From: Synanceia verrucosa
Taxonomy: Eukaryota; Chordata; Actinopteri; Perciformes; Synanceiidae
Direction of reading: 5' to 3'
Length of the DNA: 64,000 nucleotides
Assembly: GCA_029721515.1 (NCBI GenBank)
Contig: CM056559.1
Coordinates: forward strand, 4,155,001 to 4,219,000
In this document: one piece after another, positions 12,257 through 25,000 of the stretch
Position numbering within the stretch: position 1 is the first letter of the stretch
Layout of the letters: every line of letters starts with the position of its first letter
The notes under the pieces: generated by a model
What the model was told of the DNA's origin: nothing
What the model saw: only the letters and a program-made list of their open reading frames with translations
Databases searched by the model: none
Program-made: the position numbers and the translations under genes

Positions 12257-15200
12257 CAATTTCAGTTGGCGACAAATTAAAATTATATCAGTGGCAGCTC
12301 TCTTTTCATTGCCTCTTGTCTTTTGACATTCAAAGCGAGGGCACTGCCCTCTTGTCCATGATGCAGCTTTTAAGAGTTGAAAAAAAAAAAAAAAAACAAT
12401 ATTTAATTTACTTTGTCCAGGCAGTTTCAAGGACCATTGTGGGTGATGTACTGGAGATGCACAAAGACAAGAACTACTTAGTCTGACCATCCACTCATGA
12501 TGGAGAAGAGTGAAATGATGAAGCGAATGAAGAAGGACAAAGGGGGCATCAATAGAGAGACAGACAGGAAAAAGTAATCAGGAAGTCTGATGACCTTACT
12601 GAATAAAAACCCACTGAACGGGATGAGGAAGAGGTTTTGTGTGAATAAGAATCATAGTCTAGTTGAATTTATGACGGTGTAAAACATGACATAAAGTCCT
12701 TGGAAAGTACAGTATGGAAAACCCATAGAAGCCTGTTTCCTGGGAGGAATAAACCACTCCAGAGTGCAGACACTATTTTATTAAAAGAGCTAATCATAGT
12801 CAGATTAACTTTAACAAACTCCAGGGACAAACAACTGAATGAGTGCACTGCTGCTGATGTACTGCTGCATCAATTATGGTTGACAACGCAGAGGAAAAAG
12901 GCCTTCGTCCTTCCCGGCCGTGCCATCGCAACCCACGTGAATGGGAACAGTCGAAGTGATGCCAACACAAGCACTCTCTGAATGAGTGTGCTACTGTGCT
13001 CATGGCACTATAGATGACCCACAGTGGTTTTAACAGCACAAATGAGAGATCACAATGAGATTTAAACAGTGAGCGGCATTTCAAAAAGTGGGTGGAGGGC
13101 TCTGCTGGCTCTTATGTTGCTACGTGTTATGTAAAAGCACTTATTCTGTCCTTTTCACTTATTTTACAAGTGCTGCTGGTTCCCCTGCCCTTCCTGAAGG
13201 TCCTCAGTTTCACAGCTAGCCAGTGGACCTGATGTCTGTTTGACCCGTTTCCTCTCGACATGACTCTTCACCCGTACGGTAGACCCATGTTTGTATAGTG
13301 TCTTTGTTCAACAGAGCCACTCAGTGGTGAATCAATGCTGAGCAGAGACCGTCTGCAGAGAAATGGCTCCAGTAACCCTTTTCTATTAAACACCCCCTGC
13401 CAATTAAGTACTGTCAAAAATTAGCATTTTGAATCTCGATGTGCAGAGCAGGACCGTAGGATACCAAGCTATCAAAGCAAAAGCCTGTAATGCTGACTAC
13501 CACGGTGCTACATGCCCCGGCTATATTTCAGCTGTTTGCAAGAATTCAATTTTGATGTTGATAGGAGCATGGGCATTATCCACTTAGAGTTATTAATTTG
13601 GCTGTTCTCAGGAGGAGCTGCAGGGGATGTTGATGCTTTCACACTGCAGATCCATAGATATTCACAGGCTCTAATTGATTTGGTCGGTGTGGATTCTCAG
13701 CTGATAAGATATTGTGTTGCAGGAGAGGCATGCATGGCTGAGCAGATGTGTGGCAGTGTTTGTTCTAATGGCTGAGGGAGCAGAGACGGGGGTGACCAAA
13801 CACTTCTCACTCCTGACCCATATATTTACACCCCTTCTGACAGAGCCTAAGGCCAAATTCAATAGCATGCACTAGAATATTCAGATCATAGGGGATGGAA
13901 CTGGAGCATTATTACTAAAGATAAAATAGGATATGAAACAAGAATGGATATATATAATTCAAATGATGCCTGTTAAATTGCACACTCAAAAATATACCAC
14001 AAAAATGCATAACCCAAGATAGTTTACTTTTTCAGCTAATCTATTGTGTTGAATACAGTTGTTTTTTTTCTGGCTCTGCAGCAAAAAAAAAAGCCAACCC
14101 GAGCATCTTCGGGTGAAGATAAAACAAAGGCATAATGAACTGACTGTGCCACTTCTGTCGCTGCTTCTTACACAAATAAGAAAGGGTCCTCTCCAATTAA
14201 GCTTTTGTGTGCACTGTGGCGGGATGATAATCATGTATTTTTCATTCGCCTCCTCCTTTACGCTTGGCCTGCAGGTCTAATGTACAAAAACAGCAGAGCA
14301 TCATGTGCATATTTGCACACATTCATGCACAGACACCACAAACATGCAGGTATGCAAAATTGCACTTAAACACAGAGGGGTAAAACAATTACACACGCAT
14401 ATATCCTAAAAGTAAATAAATAAATCTGGTTGAGTGTATTTTGACAGGGAGGTAGTGAGACACAGAAGCAAGAGGTACTCCTGAATATTTCAACAGAAAA
14501 CAAAAAGGAGGAGTTGGGAACGTGCTGGCAAAAAGCACGCCAGATGTCTGAGGATTTAATGGGGGGTAAATGGAAATCAATCCCTTTCACTGCTCAAGAC
14601 TTCCAATCATAACACATTGTTTTAATGGTCCCACTGGATGACATCCACATCATATGTGGAAGGAAGACGACTCCACTGCTGACTATTATTATACCCAGTG
14701 GTTACAAGCAGAGACAGACAGAGAATGAGGAACGCACTTAGTGGATAACAATGAGACAGAGTATGGGAAGATTTAAAGCAGGGCCCTTATTTTAAAAAAA
14801 TGGAGGTCTATTGTGTATGGTTCTCAGAGGGGACTGAATTATTCATTTCGAAGAGTCGGTGTCATCAAGTCGGATCAATTTACTATGACAGGAAAATAAG
14901 AAAACTGCAATGTTTGTTCGACAGGTATGACAGAACTCCGCTAAATACAAAGAGATTATTATGATTATCTAGTTCTATGTTTATTCAGATCCAGCTTCAG
15001 ATCATATCCACATCTGAGCTGAATGGGACTGGTACTGGGATGCTAAGTTACTAATATACGAACATATGGCGCTGTTGCATGCCACGTGCTACAAAAAGTG
15101 AATGCGCTCATAATTTGATCGCACCTTCCTGTGTTCTTTACTCCCTGCGTCTGAATAAAGGAGTCAAAGCAGAGCATTTAATGGGAGCCGACACTATGGG

Positions 15201-16438
15201 GAACTTCATGTCACCAGAGACAACACAGCAAATTAGCTGATAATTAAATTTTTCTCCATTAGGGAAAGAGCAGAGTAATAACTCACACAGTAGGACTGCC
15301 AGCTCCATTAATGTCTCTATTCTCCTCGTGTGGGGGGATGAAGGAGTGAGACGGGGATGTCAACAGCTCAAAAACAGGAACATGAGAGGAGATGGAGGAG
15401 GTCGCATTCTCATAAAACCTTCATGAACAGTATGACAGAAAGAAAGAGGGCCTTGTATGTTCACAGCACTGTGAAGAAAGACTGAAGTAGGTGTGTGCTG
15501 TGGCAATGATTGGCCACGAGTGTTTTTTCAGTACAGGTGAGGACCACTGTGGTGGACTGTGTGCATGCGTTGGTGTGTGTATGTGTGTGTGTAATCACCC
15601 AGCTGTTGAAGGGTCTTTAGCCTCCAGCTGTTAGCCCAGTGATGACAGCAGTCCATGGCCCCACCTTCATGCTCACTGATCCGGGTAATTACCTCGTCCA
15701 TCTGACCCCCTCCCCTCTAGACGCAGCTCTACCACCACCACACCACTCTGACCGAGCTGTCGCCACACCAATGAGGACCGCGCTGAGACAGAGCTATATG
15801 GATGATATGGTTACAGCTCTATTACACAACCAACCTTAAGGTCATCATGCCTGTGTATTGCACTGTAGCGGCTAGTGGATAAACAGTATTCATGTGGGCT
15901 AACATAAAGCCGTCTTCTGTGACAAAGTGACCCTCAGCAGTCCCTACTGTGAGCCTGCAGGTAACGTTCACGTCCTCCATGTTGTCTTATGACAAGCTCT
16001 GTGTCTGACTTCATCAAAGGAGGTCGACACACAATCAGCCTTGGCGAAATTGTCCTCAACATCAGATGACAGGAAAGAGGACGACTGGAGACAAGGAACA
16101 CATGCTGAGTCAAATTCCTTCCTGTCCTCGTCTCCCTGTGGTTCTCTGTCACCGAGCAGAAACAAGAAGGACCCCGATGATCAGTAATTTCACAGCTGAC
16201 AGACGTTCCTTTTCCTGATTTGATATCGTTTGTAAAAAGAAGGTAAATCTCCCAGCTCTACGTCTCTCCCCAGTGGGATATAATGCATTCTGTTCATCTC
16301 ATTTTCTGGAATACTGGGAGTGTTCAACAGCAGGCCAATCTGGACTGAGCCAGCCAGGAGGGGAAAGGAGAGCGGATGAAGCAAAAGTGGGGAATAAAAT
16401 TAAGACAATAGCTGTACATCTGCCCCCATGGGCTCACT

Positions 16439-16459
16439 GTTGTGTGTGTGTGTGTGTGT
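16439..16459. repeat. (TG)n microsatellite, short
   Basis: This is a run of about ten TG units followed by tattgtatatgcat. Confidence 0.9.
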
Positions 16460-16755
16460 ATTGTATATGCATTTATATAAAACATAATGGAAGGCAACTG
16501 TCTGTCTGCGGCCCATGAAAGATAATTAAGGCTTTACTATCAGCGAACACCTGGACATCTGGTCCTGATCCTTAACATCCCATTCCTCACAGAAACTGGA
16601 TCCATCCACATCATCCTGCGTTTAAATGTGCGCGTTTCAACATGCGGTATGGGGTGATTAGTATGCACAAGCAACACTTTACATCTGTACTCATCTTAGC
16701 TTTCCCACCCTGCACTTGACTGGGTAGTCTGGCTATTTCCCAGTTTCCCCAGTGA

Positions 16756-16768
16756 CCCCCCCCCCCCC
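16756..16768. repeat. homopolymer C13
   Basis: This is a run of 13 cytosines. Read accuracy and slippage are the main reasons to note it. Confidence 0.9.
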
Positions 16769-19600
16769 AATACATCCACCCTGGAGAGGCTGCGTCAGCT
16801 GGAATGGACTGGGGATCAATGCCGGGGAAACAGCCTCATAATGGGCCGGATTAATGATGAAAAATTTGGTGTCACCCAGTGAGCTGCTGGGTATTTATCA
16901 CAGGGGAAGTTTGGGTTGCCAATAGGAGCCTCTTAGCACACTCCTGACCTGGTGGCAGGACAGGGGTGGAGCTGTGGTCGCTACTGTCTCCAGCTGGAGC
17001 CCTAATGGAGGTGCTCTCTGGGGTGTATTCTCAGAGAAGGATGGATACTCTTAAATGGACACTAGAGCTGTTGCTGCTGCTTTTTATAGGCCAGAGCTGC
17101 CGCTGCTTCTGTTTGAGAACGCAGCTCGCTTCAACGAACTGTCTACAATCAATGTGACACGCAGAAACACTTTGCATGTCTCAGGTCGTCACTCCACCTT
17201 CTTAACGTAATAACCCTTAGAGGACAGAGTCTGTGATATTCATTTCTCCCAAATGTGACATAAACAGCTTAAAAGACAATCTGAAGGAGAATACATGCAT
17301 TCGAGCGCATTTATCAGGAAAGACAAATGCCCATCCGAGCCTATAACCCCATCCAAGTTCTCTATTATTAGAAAGACAGATAATACGCACAGACACAATC
17401 TCTTAAGGTACAATCATGGTCTCCTGAGAGAGCTCTCTCACAAAGCCTTGAGGATGGATTGGGCCAAGTCTGCTGGTCTCCTGGTGACTGAGAGACAAGG
17501 CTATTACAGGCCTGTCAAAGGAGGAGTGGGTCTGAGGAATCTACAACCACAGGACTTCAAATGGTTCTCCAATTACCTTTCAACAACCACACCAAATGTA
17601 GCCTTGGAAGGAGGGATCTCAACAAAGGCCCACATGAAGTTCCTGCTTATTGATTGCACCTGAACCATAAAGACACATGGAATATCTGCTGGAGTCTCTG
17701 CTGTAAAGCCAAAGACTCATGTCTCTCTTTGGATATATTCCCTATAGCAACATACATGTATCGTGCACTTTCAGCTGTTTCCACCAAGCAGCTTGCAAAA
17801 CTATGCTGTACAACAGTAAACATGTACCTCTATGTGTATTTGATTTGACAAAAAGATTCAGTGTGTCTCACATTAGAGGTGATGTCACAGCAGTTTCATG
17901 TGCCATCTCACTGAGGAGTAACTATTCCCAGCAAAGCCTTATCATGCAGTGGAAACATGGCTTATGAACGATACGACTGAATATACTTTCATGAATAGAA
18001 ACTACTGTTGCAAGTGCTACATAATTTTAGCATATAGACATCATGACAATCATCACCAGAACTTAGCACAATACTTGCAGCTGGGTACTTGCAACAAGCT
18101 CACAACAGTTGGACTGGAAATGGATCAGGCTTTATGCAACTGATAGAGACCCATTTAAGAAGTCTGGACCCTTTGAAAAGCGCTTTGTCTCGACTTTCAA
18201 ATTAGACTTATTGTAGTCTGTAAGGTTTGAATTATTAAAGTCTGTCTCCCTGCTTGGCTGTATGCAAACATAAGGTACAGTATGTGTGTGGACAAGCAAA
18301 GGGAAAGGTTTGATTCAGAGTGAGCAGACAGTTCACTGCATCTACAGCCACCTTGTTGTGACCCTCTGGGATTACCTGTATGGCTCTGTGTGGACATCAC
18401 TTCAGTGCTTCTCGATGCATTCTGTTATTTGTTTTATGCTTCCTCTGCCTTATTGTTTTCCTCAGCTGAATGCCAGCTTCAACCCTGAGCATTGGAGACC
18501 TCTCAGTCTTAAAAATCATAGGCAAAATGTCACCAGATTTTTTTTTCTCCAGAAAATTCACTACAAAGACGGATGACTGGACTCATAAAGTAAGATCCTC
18601 CTCACCAGTTCACCAAGACGGCAGCATCCCTGGCCCCACCGAGCCCCGAAATGTTGATTCCTAGCTATAAATCCCATGCAACCATGGCACTAACGGACAT
18701 AAGGCCTCTATCCAGGAATGTGGAGCATAAGCAGATATCAGGGCCTGAAGCAGGGGTGGGTTTGGGGGGGCAATTAAGTGTGTGGCGCAGGGAGGAGTGC
18801 AGGTGTGTGGACTGGTGATAAGGACAGTGGTGCTGCCATTACTCATCCCCCACCAACAACAGCAAATAGACTGCCAGCAGATGACGAGTCTGCTCTGGCA
18901 GCCTCCGAAAGCTTTTCCTCAGCCGGAGAGAAGAGTGTGTGGCGGAACAGAGTGGATAAGGAATAGATAGCAATGGAAAGCACATTTCATCATGCCAGGA
19001 GAGACAGGAGGAAAAATGGTTGTATGCAATATTGTGGAGGGAAGAGTCATTTAGAAAAACGAGGTGATTCTGCAGGCTGGCTTGTTTCAAAGCAATTAAG
19101 ATTAATTAAGTGTTGCTGGTGGCACTTCATATGCGAGATACTGTGTTTTATTATCACTAAAGTGCAGCATTAGAGCCACGCAGAAACATTTTTAAATAAC
19201 GTATTTCTAAAATCTGAGAATATAAAACATCATTTGTCAATAAATCTACCTTTTTGAGATAGCGCCTATGAAAAAGATATCCCATTAACTTCCATGGTTA
19301 ATGGACACCGGTCCAAGCAGTGACAGATGACTGTTTCTTTCAAGATAATTAAATATAGGTGGAATTGAAAATGCAATTTTTGCAAAGTAAGAACAAGAAA
19401 ATGCCCACTAGGTTGTGATAATTATTTTCAAAGGTTCTTGCAAACACTGAACCCCAACAAATGCTTAATTAAGCCTGTAGTTTGACATATTTTTAGTGAC
19501 TGTGCATTATCTCTGACAAACTATAATTATAGAGATATGCCCCCTGCCTTATAAAAGAATATTTAGGAAATTTGCAAGATATCTTTCAGCATACATACCC

Positions 19601-20100
19601 TAAAGCCTAATTTACACTGGATGCGGAATGACTCAGGCATCGCCGGTCCGTCACCTGCCATCCTTCAATACGCAACAGATCCACCTGCTACAGCTCTGCC
19701 TGACAGCTGGAATCGCGAGAACAAGATCTTGCTGATAAACAAGATCTCGCAAATTCACGTATAATCGGGTTGTAACGGAGCGTCGGTGAAAGAAGAACCA
19801 CCCTGTGTCCACTGAGTAGAAGGAAATCAATTATACGACAGATTATTTTATTTTGAAAATAAACCGGATGTTTTATTATGTGTCTGTGCACGACTTCCTG
19901 TCCCCCACGATCTGCTGTGCTGAATTCATGCGCCGTGCGCTGACATCCGACAAAAATAGAAGCTCTGTTTATTTGTTTCAGCAGGCATCGGCACGTCGGC
20001 GTCGGCACGGCGTTCCGCGTTGAGTGGAAACTGACCCATTGATTTGAATGTCAATGTATCAGGTCGGCGTCATTCCGCATCTGGTGGAAATTAGGGCTAA
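19601..20100. mobile_element. 500-bp inverted-repeat DNA element (non-autonomous)
   Basis: The left end (agcctaatttacactggatgcggaatgac) and the complement of the right end (agccctaatttccaccagatgcggaatgac) match with few differences, giving terminal inverted repeats of about 30 bases. The interior is GC-rich near the right end (gcacgtcggcgtcggcacggcg). It encodes no transposase, so it is a MITE-like element whose superfamily I cannot assign. Confidence 0.78.
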
Positions 20101-21534
20101 GAATTAACACAGTCCTCATCCCCTCCACAGATATTCCCAAAAGACAGAAAATCACCAGAAGAGGTCAATGTGAATATCGTCCTGCTGAACCGCTGACAGA
20201 GTCCACTTTGTCAAGTAGATGCAGTAGTTCATCCTCACAGCGGTGCATCACTCTGCCCTGAGGATCTTGGTGGCCTCTTTCTCCCGGTCAGCAGATATTC
20301 GGTTGTCTCACTGGCCTCAGGGCTAAGGACATCCTGTCTGCCTGTCTACGATGGCAGCCGAGGAGCCCGACAAGCAGATGCATGCTGTTTCATGTGTAGC
20401 AGCATGCATATGGATGTGCAGGTTCAACCACTTGACAAGGGACTGAGGCCTGTGAAGAGAGCGTCTCTGCTGAGGGACCGGGGAAAAGGGCATCTCTCCG
20501 CTGTGACAAACTCATTGTCATTTGTGACATTTATCATTGTCCGCTTCATATCTGTGTGCTATCATTTCACTCCTCTTTTTAAGTGACCTCATGAGTGTCA
20601 CACCAAATGGATGTATGGCAAGAGATTACTGCTAAAAATTCAAAAGGGACACTGAACTTTGTGAGGGGGAAGAAACATGGAAAAAGCCAATTTAAATTTT
20701 TACAAAAGTAAATCTATAAGCAGTTTTTTTCACTGTGCTCCTTTCCTTCTCACTAATATGGTTTTTGGCTGCTTATGTCAGCAGTTCCTTATTCCCAGCC
20801 GCAGAGCCTTGAAACCCAGCACTCCTCCCTCTCGCTGGCCTCCGGCAGTGCAGTAGCGAGGGTGAAGCAAAATAAAAACTCGGTCTATTTAACCAAAAAG
20901 AAAAACATCTTGGCTCGGCAGACAGATCTGAGCATATACGAGCGCAGCTATACTACACCAATAAAGCATACTTTACACTGAATCTGTGCAGACTGACTGC
21001 AGAGGACAAGAAAGACACAGTGGCTTCCAGACAGGGACTGATGCCACCTCACTATTCCATCCCTCTGTCACCTGCTTGGCATCCTCTCTGTTTAATTAGC
21101 TGCTAGTAATCAAATGGTGGGAGATTAAGACCCCGTAAAATACTGTAGGCAGATGATGAATCCTCCAGAGACACAAAGGCCTCGCGGAGGAAAACAAAAC
21201 ACTGAGACTGTTTATTATGTTGAGTTGGAGGGAAGATTGAGTGAGACAGAGGGCGAGAAAAAGAGAAAGAGAGAGAGAGAAAGTGCTTATCTCAAATTTA
21301 CCCAAAAAAGCCGGTGGAGAAAAACAATGTGTAAATCACCTCACCTAGCTGAGAGCTGCAGCAATTAGACTAAACACAGCCTGTACAAACAAACTAAACA
21401 ATAGCACACATGATAAACTCACTGCCATTACTCTCCTTCCTATAGACAACATTACAGCTTATACTGTGCACACTGTGGGGCCATGACCACCACTCAATAG
21501 CAGTGATTCTCCACTTCAGGTAAGACACAGTACT

Positions 21535-22037
21535 AGGGGCTTCCTGATCCCATATTGATATCAGATATCGGTCCAATATCAGCAAGAAAATGGGTGTCGG
21601 ATTATATCGGCCTGCATCTAAAATCTCCGATATAAGCAGTCCAGTTCAAACAATCCATAGAATATGCTTATGTTTAAGTTAAACTAGTGTTTATTTTGCA
21701 CTTTTTTTTTTTTTTTGATTTTATTGGATTTATTGAGGGTCTTCTAATTTATTTTTTATGTTTTTTTTCAATTATAGAATATTCTTATGGTTAAGGTTAA
21801 ATTGATGTAACCAATGGTTAATAGGTAAATTTTTCCTCATACATACTATTGCTGAATATTGTCCTCTGTTTGAGTGATATCACTTGATCAAGCCTTTTCT
21901 AATAATCCATATTAAATAAGTAATAGAAGTCTGTAGGAGTCGTGCTGATATCGTATCGGATCGATTACGGTATTGGCCAATACTTGAAGCTGCAACATCG
22001 GTATCGTATGGGAAGTGAAAAAGTTGTATCGGGACAT
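21535..22037 (+). mobile_element. hAT-like element, copy A (about 500 bp)
   Basis: It starts near taggggcttcctgatcccat, then gatatcagatatcggtccaatatcagc and ggattatatcggcctgcatct. It ends near ggtatcgtatgggaagtgaaaaagttgtatcgggaca. This is the widespread fish repeat with 'gatatcggtccgatatc' ends. A second copy in opposite orientation is at 53648. It has no transposase. Confidence 0.75.
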
Positions 22038-25000
22038 TTCCACACAGTACAGTACGTGTGTCTGATGAAAGGTGACTCATAAGTCATTTCTCACTTTGCA
22101 GATATTAAGCTGTTTAATCTGGAGAGTTCAAACAATGTGCTAAATGTATCCAAAGTGCGTCTACTGATCAAAGAGGCGGCTGAGTTCCAGATGAGTGGTT
22201 CTGAGACAACTGGGGCTGATAGTCATTATGATGATAATTTGTTAATGTGTTGCGTACCAAATGTGCCTCCATTAATGCAGAACAGTTATGCTTTTAATGC
22301 AATAATTGTGGTACTACAAAAATATACAATATTGCAAAAAGAGAGACGAAATGAAAGTCGGACTGAGTATGTCTGCAGCAGTGTCTGGTCCATGTATCCC
22401 AGTCTAGGTGGTCTCAGCCCCTCTCTCATCACCAGGGCTAGAACAGGTGTAGCCCTATGGGTTTCTCTCTGTATGCTTACCACACACACCCAATGTGTGC
22501 CTGGACACATAACCGAATGCTTACGCACAACCTTGACCTTTTCCCACAGAAATTGGAGGTGAAGGGGGAGGGATAAAGGGGAGATGAGGGGTGGACAGCG
22601 ATGGCAAAAGGAACGTGGGGTTGAATTTGAGAGCAGAGTCAAAGAGCGACATCAGGAGCAAGGTATTTCATACAGAAAAAGAATATTAAAGGAATATTAG
22701 AGGACGGTGATGTTGGAGAGACAAAACGGATGAAGACTGTAAGGACAGAAAGAAAAGACGTTCTGTATTGTTTAAACTGGTAAAACTGAACTCTTTCTAT
22801 GCCCTTCGACCGCAAATTGTTATAGTCAGAAAAAAACTGACCTCCAGTCTGCATTCTGGCAACAGACAGTAGAAAGACAGAGAAATGATGGTGTGGTGTG
22901 TAGTGGTAACTCTGGTATGGTAATATGGAAAGAGAATGGTGTTTTTGCTCTGCCTTTGTTTTAGCTAAGAGTCAGTGGGCGAGACAGGCCTTCCTGGCTT
23001 TGATGAGTGTAATTACGCTTTAAAGAGTGCCGCAGGAGTAAATTCATTACCCAGCCAGTGAGCTCTGGTTGCCCGCTCTCTCTGTCTCTGTCTCCCCCAG
23101 CCCTTCGCACACAGACAGGGCCTGCAGACACGCACACAGCTCAGTGAGCTCCCTGTAGACCAGCCACCGCTATAGGGCTGCATCTCTGCAGCTCTGCAGC
23201 CACAGGCCCCCCTCCTCATCGGGGCTCTGGAGCTCTCAATATACTGGATGAATATGTGGAAAGAAAAGACGAGCGCCAATACAACACAACTATACACAGA
23301 CCCTCTGAAAAACATCCACCCACTGCTTAATCTCTGCTTCTTCCTGGAGGTTCTCTGTAAAAACAGTGGAATAACAATGACCCCAATTTCCTCCCACACA
23401 CATCACCACACAACGGTGGTGCTCATGACCACAGTAAAGGAAAAGCTCCATGACATACATATGTAAACTACCGCCAGGTAACATCTAAATGAGCCCTGGC
23501 ATTTAACATCTGAGCCCATGTGCTGAAGGCAGGGGTCAATCCCAAAATTGATGGGATTGATTCTTTGGACCAAACTGTCTATCATGATTGAAAAAGTGAT
23601 GAGTGGAGGGTCTCAGAGGGAATTGACCATTACAGTCTAGGATTGCTGCAAGTGTGAAGAACCCTCTTATAAGGAAAGAGTGCATGAAAACAGCAGGGAG
23701 GTGTAAACTCTTTATTGCATTTGGGTGTTTGTTTATGCTTAAGCTCTAAACCATGTCTCACCACTTTGACCCCAGACTTACGGCTGAGATGGTGTTACCC
23801 CCCCTCTCCCTGTCACTTTTCTTCCCACTCCAGGGAGCCTACCAATTTAAGACCTAACAGCAGGGGTATATTGGTTATTACCCACACAGGGTGCTAGCTG
23901 TGTGTGCCCATAAGAGGAAGGAAAGGACATGTTTTTAAACATAAAATTATGCTGTGCTAATCTCTGATCCATTTCATCAGTAAGTCCGATTGTGAGACAC
24001 TGCAGCCATTTTATGACTTGGATTATGTATGTCAGTCTGTCTGTCTTTGGAAAGACGAAAAAAATAATGTCTGCAGCCTCTCATCTCCTCCCCTTTCTCT
24101 GCATGTCGGCCTGTGCGTCTGTGAGGATTCATCATGCATCCTTAGGAGTCGATCAAGGGGAAAACACCTCCCTCTTTCTACCCACTCTCCCTCCTCCAGC
24201 TCCTCTTGCCCTCATCTAACATTAATGGCTGTTGGTTTTTTAATGAGGAAGTGGGTGTCCCTGTGCAGCCTGTCCGTAGAGGGCTTGCGGAGGGGGAGGG
24301 TGAGGGAGAAGAGATGTACTGGTGCAAAATACATCCCCCGGCTGTGAAGCTCAAACGCCAGCCTAGCAGGGTGGGACCGAGGGGGGGCACTCTCTTAGTA
24401 AATATTGCCATGCCCTCCTTCAGCCTTCAAAGAGCAAAACAAGCCAACCGCAGCATTCTGCCTCTCCTGCTCTCCTCTGCACACTGTGAACAGGCACTGT
24501 GCATTATGATAATAGACATCCCAGTGTAAAGCTGCTGCCACGTGTTCTGGCAATCAAAAAGACCTTTGTAAGTAGGACATCGCAATTGCAGTCTGTCTTT
24601 TTAGCTTCCCTTGTTGTTGCAATGTGAGAGCTGTCTGACGTAATATCCTGTCTAATTATGAAAAAAACAAAAAGTTATCTTAGGGAAATTAGCACAATAA
24701 GAACAAAAATAATCTTGAAGAACTTTTGACCATGCATTTGTTTGAAGCATTGTGATCCCTGACAGTTGCTGTACCATTTCTGGACAAGGACTTTCTTCAC
24801 TTCTCATTTCTGATTCATTATTTATGAAAATAAACTTTTTGTTTTCTATTGACATGCTGAATGTGTAGTGAAGTAAACAGAGTACAATTTACAACTTACC
24901 ACTCTTTAAAAAGGTGAAGGCTATTCTGTATGGTGCCAAAAATGTGAAATCAATTGTAAATATAGAAACTAATTGTGAATATATACTAAAAAGAGGCACA

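Larger units (their letters stand above)
12257..19600. other. intronic DNA, no gene recognised
   Basis: This is a long unique-looking stretch with a poly-A run at about 12379-12395 and the short TG and C13 runs listed separately. The 122-codon frame at 17295-17663 has no recognisable domain. A patch rich in TAAT/ATTA motifs lies at 15225-15260. Confidence 0.6.

Noticed and set aside
17295..17663. 122-codon plus-strand frame with GGVGLRNLQ, faintly like the C-terminal part of LINE reverse transcriptases
   Set aside because: Only a short string matches. No catalytic motifs are present and neighbouring frames do not continue the similarity.
19688..20008. 106-codon minus-strand frame
   Set aside because: It lies entirely inside the 500-bp inverted-repeat element and has no transposase motif.
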